64,000 nucleotides of DNA from contig PCUV01000057.1 in NCBI GenBank assembly GCA_002786915.1, forward strand, positions 1 to 64,000, given 5' to 3'. Shown here one piece after another: positions 42,928-52,363 of the stretch. The DNA is from Comamonadaceae bacterium CG12_big_fil_rev_8_21_14_0_65_59_15 (GTDB lineage: Bacteria > Pseudomonadota > Gammaproteobacteria > Burkholderiales > Burkholderiaceae_C). The notes beneath the pieces are model-generated. The model saw only the letters and a program-made list of their open reading frames with translations, was not told the DNA's origin and ran no database searches. Within the stretch, counting starts at the first letter, position 1; the number at the start of each line of letters is the position of its first letter. The translations under genes and the position numbers were made by a program.

Positions 42928-43742
42928 AAGTTGCCGCCATCCAGATGGTGTCATCGACCCGGGTGCCCGACAACCTGGCGCAAGCGCGCGCCCTGTTGCA
43001 GCAAGCCGCCGCAGCGGGTGCTGAGCTGGCGCTGTTGCCGGAATACTTTTGCCTGATGGGCCAGCACGACAGCGACAAGCTGGCGCTAGCAGAACCCTAC
43101 GGCGACGGGCGGTTGCAGCAGTTTCTGGCGCAGTGCGCGCGCGAGCTGGGCGTGTGGCTGGTAGGCGGCACAATTCCTCTGGCCGCACCTGCCGATGCAC
43201 GTCATGTTTTCAACAGCACGCTGGTGTTTTCGCCTGGCGGTGACTGCGTGGCGCGCTACGACAAGATTCATTTATTCCGTTTTGACAACGGCACTGAGCG
43301 CTACGACGAATCTGCGGTGCTGCTGGCGGGCAACCAGCCCACCACGTTTGACCTGGACAGCCGCGATGGACGGCGTTGGTGCGTGGGCTTGAGCGTGTGC
43401 TATGACCTGCGCTTTGCCGAGCTCTACCGTGCCTATGCCCGTGCCGGCGCGCAGCTGTTGCTGGTGCCCAGCGCATTCACCTATACCACTGGGCAGGCGC
43501 ACTGGGAGGTGTTGCTACGCGCGCGTGCCATTGAAAACCTGGCTTTTGTGCTGGCGGCGGCGCAGGGTGGCGTGCACGACAACCAGCGTCGCACCTGGGG
43601 TCAGTCGCTGGCGATTGATCCTTGGGGCGAGGTGTTGGCGCAGCAGGTGCAAGGACCAGGTGTGGTGCTGGCCGAACTGGATATGGCGCAAGTACAGGCC
43701 TGCCGCTTGCAACTGCCCGCGTTGCAGCATCGGGTGTTATGA
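42924..43742 (+). CDS. Nitrilase-superfamily carbon-nitrogen hydrolase (Nit1-like)
   Basis: 272 residues. The Glu-Lys-Cys triad is present: L-L-P-E-Y-F near 43, Y-D-K-I-H-L-F near 114 and V-C-Y-D-L-R-F near 158. The Nit branch includes deaminated-glutathione amidase and omega-amidase, so metabolite repair is likely. AAGGAGAC precedes the ATG. It lies between yhdP and mltA with four-base overlaps on both sides, so all three are made from one message. Confidence 0.93.
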   Translation: MKVAAIQMVSSTRVPDNLAQARALLQQAAAAGAELALLPEYFCLMGQHDSDKLALAEPYGDGRLQQFLAQCARELGVWLVGGTIPLAAPADARHVFNSTLVFSPGGDCVARYDKIHLFRFDNGTERYDESAVLLAGNQPTTFDLDSRDGRRWCVGLSVCYDLRFAELYRAYARAGAQLLLVPSAFTYTTGQAHWEVLLRARAIENLAFVLAAAQGGVHDNQRRTWGQSLAIDPWGEVLAQQVQGPGVVLAELDMAQVQACRLQLPALQHRVL

Positions 43743-44938
43743 GAACGCAGGGCATGTGGGGATGGCGCGGCCTGCTTTGGCTGCTTGCTGGCATGGCAGC
43801 ACTTGCGGTGGCAGGGTGCGGTAGCCCCGTGCCATTGATGCAGACTTCACCGCAAGGTCCTGACGCGTCGGTCGGTGTTGCTCGGCCCCCCGTGCCGTCC
43901 GTGCTAACTGACAGTGATGTCAGCATGCTGCCCGTGCTGCTGCGTGGCAACAGCCGCTGGGTTCCCGTGACGTGGAACGATCTGCCAGGATTTGCGCGTG
44001 ACGATCTGTTTGAAGCTTGGAACGCCTGGCTCAAAAGCTGTGAGCGTCCGGGCCCGGTGTTTGCGTCGCTGTGCCCCGAGTTACGACGTTTGAGTATTGG
44101 CGACGGCTCAGAACAACGCGCTTGGATGCAGTCGAATTTGCAACCGTACCGGGTCGAGCTGCGGGACGGTGCGGCCAGCGGTGGTTTGCTGACGGCATAC
44201 TTCGAGCCCGAGTTTGTGGCTCAGCGCGTTTCTGGCGCCGGCTTTGATACCCCGCTGTACAAGCTGCCCGCAGGTGTGGGTGGTACCAAGCCCTGGTTTA
44301 GCCGGCGTGAGATGGACACGCTGCCTGCGGCGCAAGAGGCCTTGCGCGGGCAGGAGCTGCTCTACCTGGCCGACCCGGTGGATGCACTGCTGCTACAGAT
44401 TCAGGGTTCCGGGCGCATCCGCGTCACCGAACCCGATGGCACCACCCGGCTGGTGCGGCTGGCGTTTGCCGGGCACAACGGCCAGCCGTACCAGAGTGTG
44501 GGGCGCTGGCTGCTCGATCGTGGTGAACTGCGCGACGCCTCCTGGCCGGGCATTCGCGCCTGGCTGGCGCAAAACCCGCAGCGTGTGCAGGAGCTGCTGT
44601 GGCAGAACCCGCGTGTGGTGTTTTTCAAGGAGGAGCCCTTGGGTGACTTTGACGCAGGTTTCGGACCGCGTGGTGCGCAAGGCGTGCCGCTCACGCCGGG
44701 GCGCTCCATTGCGGTGGATCCGCAGAGCATTCCTTATGGCACACCCGTGTGGCTGTCTTCGCAGGGCGACAGTGTGTCGTTGAACCGTCTGGTACTGGCG
44801 CAAGACACGGGCAGCGCCATCACCGGCGCCTTGCGCGCGGACTATTTTGTCGGTTGGGGTGCTGCGGCTGGAGAAGTTGCCGGGCGCCTGAAGCAGCCGC
44901 TGCGTCTTTGGGCTCTGTGGCCAAAGGCGGCGCGATAG
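43739..44938 (+). CDS. mltA: Membrane-bound lytic murein transglycosylase A
   Basis: 399 residues; signal peptide with lipobox A-V-A-G-C near 27, then the MltA domain (Y-R-V-E-L-R-D-G ... G-L-L-T-A-Y-F-E-P-E) and the 3D domain. The closing D-T-G-S-A-I-T-G-A-L-R-A-D-Y-F-V-G-W-G carries the catalytic aspartate. It cleaves peptidoglycan at the outer membrane, leaving 1,6-anhydro ends. The start overlaps the nitrilase stop. Confidence 0.95.
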   Translation: MRTQGMWGWRGLLWLLAGMAALAVAGCGSPVPLMQTSPQGPDASVGVARPPVPSVLTDSDVSMLPVLLRGNSRWVPVTWNDLPGFARDDLFEAWNAWLKSCERPGPVFASLCPELRRLSIGDGSEQRAWMQSNLQPYRVELRDGAASGGLLTAYFEPEFVAQRVSGAGFDTPLYKLPAGVGGTKPWFSRREMDTLPAAQEALRGQELLYLADPVDALLLQIQGSGRIRVTEPDGTTRLVRLAFAGHNGQPYQSVGRWLLDRGELRDASWPGIRAWLAQNPQRVQELLWQNPRVVFFKEEPLGDFDAGFGPRGAQGVPLTPGRSIAVDPQSIPYGTPVWLSSQGDSVSLNRLVLAQDTGSAITGALRADYFVGWGAAAGEVAGRLKQPLRLWALWPKAAR

Positions 44939-44977
44939 CGTTACCATTGCATCCAACGTACCAACCGCCTGAATGCC

Positions 44978-45940
44978 ATGAAAAATGCCATGAACCCATC
45001 GACGATGCACGAGGTTGACGCACGCACCAACCTGACCGCCAACAGCATGTTTGAGCTTTTGTTGTTTCGCCTGGGTGAAGCACCGGGCACCGACAAGCGG
45101 GAATTGTTTGGCATCAATGTGTTCAAGGTGCGTGAGATTCTGGTCATGCCCGAGGTGACCGCCATGGTGAATTCGCACCCCGCCGTGATGGGCGTAGCCA
45201 ACATTCGCGGCCAAATGATTACCGTGATCAATCTGCCGCAGATCGTGGGTACCAACCCGACCAAAGGGCTAGGTATTTTGCTGGTAACCGAATTTGCGCG
45301 CTCCACACAGGCGTTTGCGGTCGAAGAGGTCAACGAGATTGTGCGGCTCGAATGGAAGCAGGTGCTGTCGGCCGAAGGCCGGGGCGGCGGTCTGGTGACC
45401 AGCATTGCGCGCATTGACGGCGATGTGGAAAACACCCGTGTGGCGCAGGTGCTGGATGTGGAGCAGATCCTGCGCGATGTGTTCCCCGAGCAGCAACAAG
45501 TTGAAGTGGATGCAGCGCACAAACTGCGCCTGGCGCCAGGTATGGTGGTGCTGGCCGCAGACGATTCGGCGGTGGCACGCATGATGATCGAGCAGGGGCT
45601 CAAGTCGATGGACGTGCCTTTCATCATGACCAAGACCGGGCAGGAGGCGTGGGACCGGCTCAAGGCGCTGGCTGCAGAAGCCGAGTCGCAGGGCAAGACC
45701 ATCAAGGACAAGGTGGCCATGGTGCTCACTGACCTGGAAATGCCTGAAATGGACGGTTTTACCCTCACACGCAACATCAAGCAAGACCCCCGTTTCAGCA
45801 GCATTCCGGTGGTGATCCATTCGTCGCTGACAGGGGCCACCAACGAAGACCACGTGCGCAAGGTGGGTGCCGACGGTTACGTGGCCAAGTTTGTCGCGGA
45901 AGAACTGGCCGACACCATCCGGCGTGTCATGACGCGCTGA
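44978..45940 (+). CDS. cheV: Chemotaxis coupling protein CheV
   Basis: 320 residues: CheW-like domain (F-G-I-N-V-F-K-V-R-E-I-L near 40, V-A-N-I-R-G-Q-M-I-T-V near 73) then a receiver (A-A-D-D-S near 195, phospho-acceptor in V-L-T-D-L-E-M-P near 248, C-terminal K). It couples chemoreceptors to CheA and adapts through phosphorylation. No other che gene is adjacent. Possible starts at 44978 and 44990. Confidence 0.95.
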   Translation: MKNAMNPSTMHEVDARTNLTANSMFELLLFRLGEAPGTDKRELFGINVFKVREILVMPEVTAMVNSHPAVMGVANIRGQMITVINLPQIVGTNPTKGLGILLVTEFARSTQAFAVEEVNEIVRLEWKQVLSAEGRGGGLVTSIARIDGDVENTRVAQVLDVEQILRDVFPEQQQVEVDAAHKLRLAPGMVVLAADDSAVARMMIEQGLKSMDVPFIMTKTGQEAWDRLKALAAEAESQGKTIKDKVAMVLTDLEMPEMDGFTLTRNIKQDPRFSSIPVVIHSSLTGATNEDHVRKVGADGYVAKFVAEELADTIRRVMTR

Positions 45941-46050
45941 CTTGCTTCTGTTTACATAGCTTTTTGCGATTGTTGCATAAGCTTTAAAGACATAAATAGC
46001 CTGTCAATTTGTGCCGGGTGACAGCCTCTGGTCGGTCCCAGGAGAACATC

Positions 46051-49000
46051 GTGAATGCACCGTTGAATCCCGCCGCGCTGCTGTCTGGCGCCACCCTGGA
46101 CGACAAATACACGCTGGCGCAGGGGCGCGCCTTCATGAGCGGCGTGCAGGCGCTGGTGCGTTTGCCGCTGGTGCAGCGCCAGCGCGACGTGGCCGCCGGG
46201 CTCAACACCGCCGGGTTCATCAGCGGTTACCGCGGCTCGCCGCTGGGTGGCTACGACCAGGCGCTGGTGGCGGCCAAGGCGCATCTGGAGGCCCACCACA
46301 TCCACTTTCAGCCCGGGGTGAATGAGGAACTGGCAGCCACCGCCGTCTGGGGCACGCAGCAGCTCGAACTGTATCCACACAGCAAGCGCTACGACGGCGT
46401 CTTTGGCATCTGGTACGGCAAGGGTCCGGGGGTGGATCGCTGCTCGGACGTGTTCAAACACGCCAACATGGCCGGTACCGCCGTGCACGGCGGCGTGCTG
46501 GCGGTGGCAGGCGACGACCATGTCAGCAAAAGCTCGACCGCTGCGCACCAGAGCGACCACATCTTCAAGGCCTGCGGGCTGCCGGTGTTTTTCCCGTCCA
46601 ACGTGCAAGAGATTCTGGACTTCGGGCTGCACGCGATCGCCTTGAGCCGCTACGCCGGGGTTTGGGCCGGCATGAAGACGATTCAAGAGGTGGTGGAGTC
46701 GTCGGCTTCGGTGGACGTGGATGCCGACCGCGTCAAGATTGCGCTGCCGACAGACTTTGACCTGCCTGCCGGCGGCGTGCACATCCGCTGGCCCGACGCC
46801 GCGTTGGCGCAAGAAGCGCGTTTGATGGACGTCAAGTGGTACGCGGCGCTGGCCTACATACGCGCCAACCGGCTCAACTACAACGTGATCGAAAGCCGTG
46901 CCGACCGCTTTGGCATCATCGCCAGCGGCAAGGCGTTCAACGACGTGCGCCAGGCGCTGGCCGACCTGGGGCTGGACGCTGCTACCTGCCAACGCATTGG
47001 CCTGCGCCTGCACAAGGTGGGCGTGGTGTGGCCGCTGGAGCCCAGCGCCACGCGTGACTTTGCCACCGGTTTGCAAGAGATTCTGGTGGTGGAAGAAAAG
47101 CGCCAGATCATCGAATACCAGCTCAAGGAAGAGCTGTATCACTGGCCCGTGCGCCCCAACGTGGTGGGCAAGTTTGCCGGCGACAGCACAGGCGGCGGCG
47201 AATGGAGCCAGCCCAACCCGGCGGCCAGCGCGCTGCTGCGCGCCAATGCCGACCTCAACCCCACGCTGGTGGCGCGCGCCATTGCGCAGCGGCTGGGCAA
47301 GCTGGGCCTGCCGCCTGACGTCCAGCAGCGCGTGGACGCGCACCTGGCGCTGCTGGACGCGCGTGAGCGCACGCTGGTGCAGGTGCGCACCGACGGCATT
47401 GAGCGCACGCCCTGGTTTTGCAGCGGCTGCCCGCACAACACCAGCACGCGCGTGCCCGAAGGCAGCCGTGCGCTGGCCGGCATTGGCTGCCACTACATGG
47501 CGCTGTGGATGGACCGCGCCACCAGCACCTTCAGCCAGATGGGCGGCGAAGGCGTGGCTTGGGTCGGCCAGCAGCCGTTCAGCACGGATACGCACGTGTT
47601 TGCCAACCTGGGCGACGGTACTTACTTTCACAGCGGGCTGCTGGCCATTCGACAAGCCATCGCAGCGGGGGTGAACATCACCTACAAAATTCTGTACAAC
47701 GACGCGGTGGCCATGACCGGTGGCCAGCGCGTGGGTGAGCGCCCCGAGGGCCACAGCGTGTTGCAGATCATGCAAAGCCTGTTGGCCGAAGGTGTGACCA
47801 AGCTGGTGATCGTCACCGATGACCCGGCCAAGTACCAGGGCGCGGCGCTGGCAGCGGGTGTCACGGTACGTCATCGGGATGAACTCGACGCGGTGCAACG
47901 CGAGCTGCGTGAGATTGCGGGTACCACCGCGCTGATCTACGACCAGATGTGCGCCACCGAAAAACGCCGCAAGCGCAAGCGTGGCACGCTGGCCGAGCCC
48001 GACGCGCGCGTCGTCATCAACCCTGCGGTGTGCGAGGGCTGCGGCGACTGCGGTGAGCAGTCCAACTGCCTGAGCGTGGAGCCGTTGGAGACCGACTGGG
48101 GCCGCAAGCGTCAGATCAACCAGAGCACCTGCAACAAGGATTTCAGTTGCGTGAAGGGCTTTTGCCCGAGTTTTGTCAGCGTGCGGGGTGGCACATTGAA
48201 GAAGCCTCAAAAAGCCGCCGGGCCCAGTATGGACAAGCTGCAACAGCTACCAGAACCGCAGCATCTGGCGGGCACAGGGATGGGTGCCTGGGGCATGGTG
48301 GTGGCGGGCGTGGGAGGCACCGGCGTCATCACCATCGGCCAGTTGCTCGGCATGGCCGCGCACCTGGAAGGTAAGGCTGTGGTGGCGCAAGACGCCGGTG
48401 GCTTGGCGCAAAAAGGCGGCGCCACCTGGAGCCACATCCAGGTGGCGGCGCGCGCGCAAGACCTGTGCACCAGCAAGGTGGACCGCGCCGACCTGGTGCT
48501 GGCGTGCGACGCCATTGTGGCGGCCAGCCCGGCCACGCTGGCGCTGATGCAAAGCGGGCGCACGCAGGTGGCGCTCAACACCCACGCCACGCCCACGGCG
48601 GCGTTTGTGCACAACACGCAGTGGCAGTTTCCGGGGGCAGGTTGCGAGGCCGCTATCGCCAGCACCATCGGCGGCGCGCAGGCGCTGGGTGGGTTGGATG
48701 CCGAGGCGGTAGCGCGCGCCGCGCTGGGCGACGCCATCTTTACCAACCCGCTGCTGTTGGGCTTTGCCTGGCAAAAAGGCTGGGTGCCGCTGGGCCGTGC
48801 GGCGATTCTGCGCGCCATGGAACTCAACGGCGTGCAGGTGGCGGGCAACCAGGCAGCGTTTGAGTGGGGCCGCCACTGCGCGCACGATCTGGCGGCAGTG
48901 CAGGCGCTGCTCAAGACCGAGCAGGTGATCGCGTTTGTCAAACAGCCCACGCTGCCCGAGCTGGTGCTCAAATTCAGCACATTTTTGACCGATTACCAAG

Positions 49001-49596
49001 ACAAAGCCTACGCAGCACGCTATCAAAAAGAAGTGGAAAAAGTGCAACAAGTCGATGCGTTGTGGGGCAAATCGGCGCTCAGCGCAGCCGTGGCGCGCAA
49101 CCTGGCCAAACTGATGGCGTACAAGGACGAATACGAAGTGGCGCGCTTGCACGCCGACAGCACGTTTGAGCGGCAGATTGCGCAGCAGTTTGAAGGCGAT
49201 GTGAAGTTGCAGTTTCACCTGGCCCCACCGTTGCTGGCCAAAACCAATGACAAGGGTGAATTGGTCAAGCAGCCCTATGGCCCGTGGGTGATGCGCGCGT
49301 TCAAGGTGTTGCGCCGATTCAAGGTCTTGCGCGGCACCGCGTTCGATATTTTTGGCAAGACTGACGAACGGCGTCAGGAGCGCGCGCTGATTACCGATTA
49401 CCTGACCACTGTGGCTGAATTGCTGACCGGCTTGCGCCACGGACCGCAGCAACCTGATGCCGCCGCACGCTACGCGCTGGCGTTGCAACTGGCGAGTATT
49501 CCTGAGCAGATCAAGGGCTTTGGCCACGTCAAGATGCGCCATCTGGCAGCGGCACGCCCGCGCTGGGAGGCGTTGTTGGCACAGTGGCGTGCTTGA
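46051..49596 (+). CDS. Indolepyruvate ferredoxin oxidoreductase, fused alpha-beta chain
   Basis: 1181 residues from a GTG with CAGGAGAAC eight bases ahead. Fused IorA-IorB enzyme: N-terminal pyrimidine-binding part (S-G-Y-R-G-S-P-L-G-G-Y-D), thiamine-diphosphate domain (G-D-G-T-Y-F-H-S-G-L), one ferredoxin-like cluster motif C-E-G-C-G-D-C near 660, then the gamma-type domain (G-V-G-G-T-G-V-I-T-I-G-Q near 755). It oxidises arylpyruvates to acyl-CoA in aromatic amino-acid catabolism. The single-chain form is typical of proteobacteria. The A+T-rich stretch 45950-46010 likely holds its promoter. Confidence 0.93.
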   Translation: MNAPLNPAALLSGATLDDKYTLAQGRAFMSGVQALVRLPLVQRQRDVAAGLNTAGFISGYRGSPLGGYDQALVAAKAHLEAHHIHFQPGVNEELAATAVWGTQQLELYPHSKRYDGVFGIWYGKGPGVDRCSDVFKHANMAGTAVHGGVLAVAGDDHVSKSSTAAHQSDHIFKACGLPVFFPSNVQEILDFGLHAIALSRYAGVWAGMKTIQEVVESSASVDVDADRVKIALPTDFDLPAGGVHIRWPDAALAQEARLMDVKWYAALAYIRANRLNYNVIESRADRFGIIASGKAFNDVRQALADLGLDAATCQRIGLRLHKVGVVWPLEPSATRDFATGLQEILVVEEKRQIIEYQLKEELYHWPVRPNVVGKFAGDSTGGGEWSQPNPAASALLRANADLNPTLVARAIAQRLGKLGLPPDVQQRVDAHLALLDARERTLVQVRTDGIERTPWFCSGCPHNTSTRVPEGSRALAGIGCHYMALWMDRATSTFSQMGGEGVAWVGQQPFSTDTHVFANLGDGTYFHSGLLAIRQAIAAGVNITYKILYNDAVAMTGGQRVGERPEGHSVLQIMQSLLAEGVTKLVIVTDDPAKYQGAALAAGVTVRHRDELDAVQRELREIAGTTALIYDQMCATEKRRKRKRGTLAEPDARVVINPAVCEGCGDCGEQSNCLSVEPLETDWGRKRQINQSTCNKDFSCVKGFCPSFVSVRGGTLKKPQKAAGPSMDKLQQLPEPQHLAGTGMGAWGMVVAGVGGTGVITIGQLLGMAAHLEGKAVVAQDAGGLAQKGGATWSHIQVAARAQDLCTSKVDRADLVLACDAIVAASPATLALMQSGRTQVALNTHATPTAAFVHNTQWQFPGAGCEAAIASTIGGAQALGGLDAEAVARAALGDAIFTNPLLLGFAWQKGWVPLGRAAILRAMELNGVQVAGNQAAFEWGRHCAHDLAAVQALLKTEQVIAFVKQPTLPELVLKFSTFLTDYQDKAYAARYQKEVEKVQQVDALWGKSALSAAVARNLAKLMAYKDEYEVARLHADSTFERQIAQQFEGDVKLQFHLAPPLLAKTNDKGELVKQPYGPWVMRAFKVLRRFKVLRGTAFDIFGKTDERRQERALITDYLTTVAELLTGLRHGPQQPDAAARYALALQLASIPEQIKGFGHVKMRHLAAARPRWEALLAQWRA

Positions 49597-49675
49597 CTGT
49601 GCATCTAGGGCGTAACGCGTGAACTGACATGGGGCGTTTGTGGCCGTGTCACCTTGAACCCGCACGGCGACTGGT

Positions 49676-49723
49676 TTGGGCGGCCTCCTCATACGGGGGT
49701 ACCCGAAATCGTCGGCCGCCCAA
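49676..49723 (+). repeat. Paired-stem hairpin repeat, copy 3
   Basis: TTGGGCGGCC (49676-49685) pairs with GGCCGCCCAA (49714-49723); three more outer pairs form if G-U is allowed. The 28-base loop has TCATACGGGGGTACCCG and AAATCGTC. Its inner stem CGGG/CCCG replaces the CTGG/CCAG of copy 2. CCAGC/GCTGG follows at 49726-49740, as beside copy 1. Confidence 0.8.
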
Positions 49724-49899
49724 GCCAGCCACCGCGCTGGACGGTGGCGACGCACCGGGTTCCGGGAGTCAATTTGTTTATTTGTCAATTTTTATAGCTA
49801 TCAGCTCTTTCACTATATGGGCTGGGGCTTGTTTTTACTCAAAATTTGTTTATCCAACTAACTGCCGTGGCAGTCCAGCCACCCCGAAGCATGAAAGTT

Positions 49900-49977
49900 G
49901 GCTGTCATTGCGGACCACGATCCGCAATCCATGGCCCTGAATTCATGGATGCCCCCGGATCGGCGTCCGGGGCAAGC
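49900..49977 (+). repeat. Composite palindromic repeat, copy E (both modules)
   Basis: GGCTGTCATTGCGGACCACG begins module 1; a GAATTCATGGATGCC link leads to a diverged module 2 with CCCCGGA/TCCGGGG. The 20 or so bases upstream (GAAGCATGAAA) also match those upstream of copy A, so the unit is longer than the two hairpins. Confidence 0.75.
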
Positions 49978-50106
49978 TTGTCGTCGCCCTGCCGTGCGTC
50001 GAGATTCCTCACCGCATACAATGCCAGCGTGCCTGTTTGAAGCCATTGTCAAGCGTCTCAAGCGGGCAGTTTGTTTGTGTGTTGTGTCAAAAATCTGGAG
50101 TTTTTC

Positions 50107-50433
50107 GTGTTTATTTCTTCTGCTTTTGCCCAGGCCGCGCCGGCTGCGGGCGGTGACTTGCAATCGTCGCTGATGGGTATGTTGCCCTTGGTGTTGATGT
50201 TTGTGGTGCTGTATTTTGTGATGATTCGCCCGCAAATGAAAAAGGCCAAGGAGCACAAGGCCATGGTCGAAGCGCTGGCCAAGGGGGATGAGGTCGTGAG
50301 CGCAGGGGGCATGCTGGGCAAGGTCAGCAAGCTGGGTGAGGTTTACATTGGCCTGGAAGTGGCGAGCGGCGTTGAAGTGCAAATCCAGCGCAGCGCCGTG
50401 GTTCAGGTGTTGCCCAAGGGCAGTATCAAATAA
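50107..50433 (+). CDS. yajC: Sec translocon accessory subunit YajC
   Basis: 108 residues from a GTG (V-F-I-S-S-A-F-A-Q-A). One membrane span near 20-42 (L-P-L-V-L-M-F-V-V-L-Y-F) is followed by R-P-Q-M-K-K-A-K-E-H and a small cytoplasmic domain with G-D-E-V-V-S-A-G-G. It forms a complex with SecD and SecF. The GTG with GGAG ten bases upstream gives the usual length. A weak hairpin, ACGCC/GGCGT at 50445-50460, lies before secD. Confidence 0.95.
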   Translation: MFISSAFAQAAPAAGGDLQSSLMGMLPLVLMFVVLYFVMIRPQMKKAKEHKAMVEALAKGDEVVSAGGMLGKVSKLGEVYIGLEVASGVEVQIQRSAVVQVLPKGSIK

Positions 50434-50479
50434 AGCTTGGGTTCACGCCACCCTTGGCGTTGTTTGTTGAAGGGCGATC

Positions 50480-52363
50480 ATGAATCGTTACCCGGTCTGG
50501 AAGTACGTGATCATCGCGATTGCGTTGGTGGTGGGCGGCCTGTATGCGCTGCCCAATTTTTTTGGTGAATCACCGGCGGTGCAGGTGTCGGCAGGCAAGC
50601 CGCTGGTCAAGATCGACAGCGGCACGCTGGTGCAGGTGCAGGCGGCGCTCAAGCTGGCCGGCCTGGCACCCGATCTGCTGACGCTGGACGGCGCTTCGGT
50701 CAAGGCGCGTTTTCTGGATACCGACGCGCAGCTCAAGGCCAAGGACGCAATCCAGAAGGCGCTGATACCAGACCCGACCAACGCGTCGTACGTGGTGGCG
50801 CTAAACCTGTTGTCGCGTTCACCGGCCTGGCTGAGCGCCTTGCACGCGGCACCGATGTACCTCGGGCTGGACCTGCGCGGTGGTGTGCACTTCATGTTGC
50901 AGGTCGATATGCAGGCGGCGCTGACCAAGCGCGCCGAGTCGCTCGCCGGTGACTTGCGCACCAGCCTGCGTGAAAAAAGCATTCGCCACAGCGGCATTAA
51001 CCGGGTCGGCCAGACCATTGAAGTCAAGTTTCGCGACGTTGCTACGCTCGCCGCAGCCAAAGCGGTATTGCAAGACCAGTTTGCTGACTTGCAGCCGGTG
51101 GATGCGCCCGACGGTGCCGAGTTCAAGCTGACGGCGTCGATCAAACCCGAGGCGGCGCGGCGCATCCAGGACCAGGCGCTCAAGCAAAACATCACCACGC
51201 TGCACAACCGTATCAACGAGCTCGGTGTGGCCGAGCCGGTGATCCAGCAGCAGGGGCTGGATCGCATCGTGGTGCAGTTGCCCGGCGTGCAGGACACCGC
51301 CAAGGCCAAGGACATTCTGGGGCGCACCGCCACGCTGGAAGTGCGCATGGTCGATGAAAGCGCCGAAGGCCGCGCCGCCGAGCTCGGCAGCGGCATGGTG
51401 CCGTTTGGTACTGAGCGCTACCTGGAGCGCAATGGCCAGGCGGTGATCGTGAAAAAGCAGGTGATCCTGACCGGTGAAAACCTGACCGACGCGCAACCAG
51501 GCTTTGACAGCCAGACGCAAGAGCCCAGCGTCAACCTGAACCTGGACGCCAAGGGCACACGCATTTTCCGCGATGTGACGCGTGAAAACGTCGGCAAACG
51601 CATGGCCATTTTGCTGTTTGAAAAAGGCAAGGGTGAAGTCGTCACCGCGCCCGTCATCCGCACCGAAATCGGCGGCGGGCGGGTGCAGATCAGTGGCCGC
51701 ATGACCACGGTGGAAGCCAACGACACCGCCTTGCTGCTGCGCGCAGGCTCGCTGGCCGCGCCGATGGAAATCATCGAAGAAACCACCATCGGCCCGAGCC
51801 TGGGGGCAGAAAACATTGCCAAGGGGTTCCGCAGTGTCGCCTACGGGTTTACTGCGGTGGCGCTGTTCATGTGCGTGTATTACATGCTGTTTGGCATTTT
51901 TTCCAGCGTGGCGCTGGCGTTCAACCTGTTGCTGCTGGTGGCGGTGCTGTCGATGCTACAGGCCACCCTGACGCTGCCTGGCATGGCGGCCATGGCGTTG
52001 GTGCTGGGCATGGCGATCGACTCGAACGTGCTCATCAACGAGCGCATTCGCGAAGAACTGCGCGGCGGCGCTTCGGCGCAGGCGGCCATCCACACCGGCT
52101 ACGACCGCGCCTGGGCGACCATTTTTGACTCGAACATCACCACGTTGATCGCCGGCCTGGCGCTGCTGGCGTTTGGCTCGGGCCCGGTGCGCGGTTTTGC
52201 CGTGGTGCACTGCCTGGGCATCATGACGAGCATGTTCTCGGGCGTGTTTTTCTCGCGCGGCGTGGTCAATTTCTGGTACGGACGCCAAAACCGGCTCAAG
52301 ACGGTGTCGATCGGCACCATCTGGCGGCCCGACGGTGCGGCAGCACTCAAGACAAATGAATAA
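50480..52363 (+). CDS. secD: Protein translocase subunit SecD
   Basis: 627 residues. It uses the proton gradient to pull exported proteins from the Sec channel. First span near 8-25, then the periplasmic P1 domains, with G-L-D-L-R-G-G-V-H-F near 131 and V-Q-L-P-G-V-Q-D near 270. Five C-terminal spans contain the RND-like segments (G-P-S-L-G-A-E-N-I, M-A-I-D-S-N-V-L-I-N-E-R-I-R-E-E). Followed by secF after a duplicated hairpin. Confidence 0.97.
   Translation: MNRYPVWKYVIIAIALVVGGLYALPNFFGESPAVQVSAGKPLVKIDSGTLVQVQAALKLAGLAPDLLTLDGASVKARFLDTDAQLKAKDAIQKALIPDPTNASYVVALNLLSRSPAWLSALHAAPMYLGLDLRGGVHFMLQVDMQAALTKRAESLAGDLRTSLREKSIRHSGINRVGQTIEVKFRDVATLAAAKAVLQDQFADLQPVDAPDGAEFKLTASIKPEAARRIQDQALKQNITTLHNRINELGVAEPVIQQQGLDRIVVQLPGVQDTAKAKDILGRTATLEVRMVDESAEGRAAELGSGMVPFGTERYLERNGQAVIVKKQVILTGENLTDAQPGFDSQTQEPSVNLNLDAKGTRIFRDVTRENVGKRMAILLFEKGKGEVVTAPVIRTEIGGGRVQISGRMTTVEANDTALLLRAGSLAAPMEIIEETTIGPSLGAENIAKGFRSVAYGFTAVALFMCVYYMLFGIFSSVALAFNLLLLVAVLSMLQATLTLPGMAAMALVLGMAIDSNVLINERIREELRGGASAQAAIHTGYDRAWATIFDSNITTLIAGLALLAFGSGPVRGFAVVHCLGIMTSMFSGVFFSRGVVNFWYGRQNRLKTVSIGTIWRPDGAAALKTNE

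Larger units (their letters stand above)
49597..50106. other. Repeat-rich intergenic region before yajC
   Basis: 510 bases. It holds paired-stem repeat copy 3 (49676-49723) with its side hairpin, an A+T-rich stretch 49770-49860 with TTTTATAGCTATCAGC, composite palindromic repeat copy E (49900-49977), and the leader of yajC with a GGAG ribosome-binding site near 50096. I see no gene; frames here are repeat translations. Confidence 0.6.

Noticed and set aside
45952-48243. 763-codon open frame antisense to the indolepyruvate oxidoreductase gene
   Set aside because: High-GC antisense shadow; composition rich in His, Gln, Arg and Ala, no recognisable domain, while the plus strand has a full enzyme.
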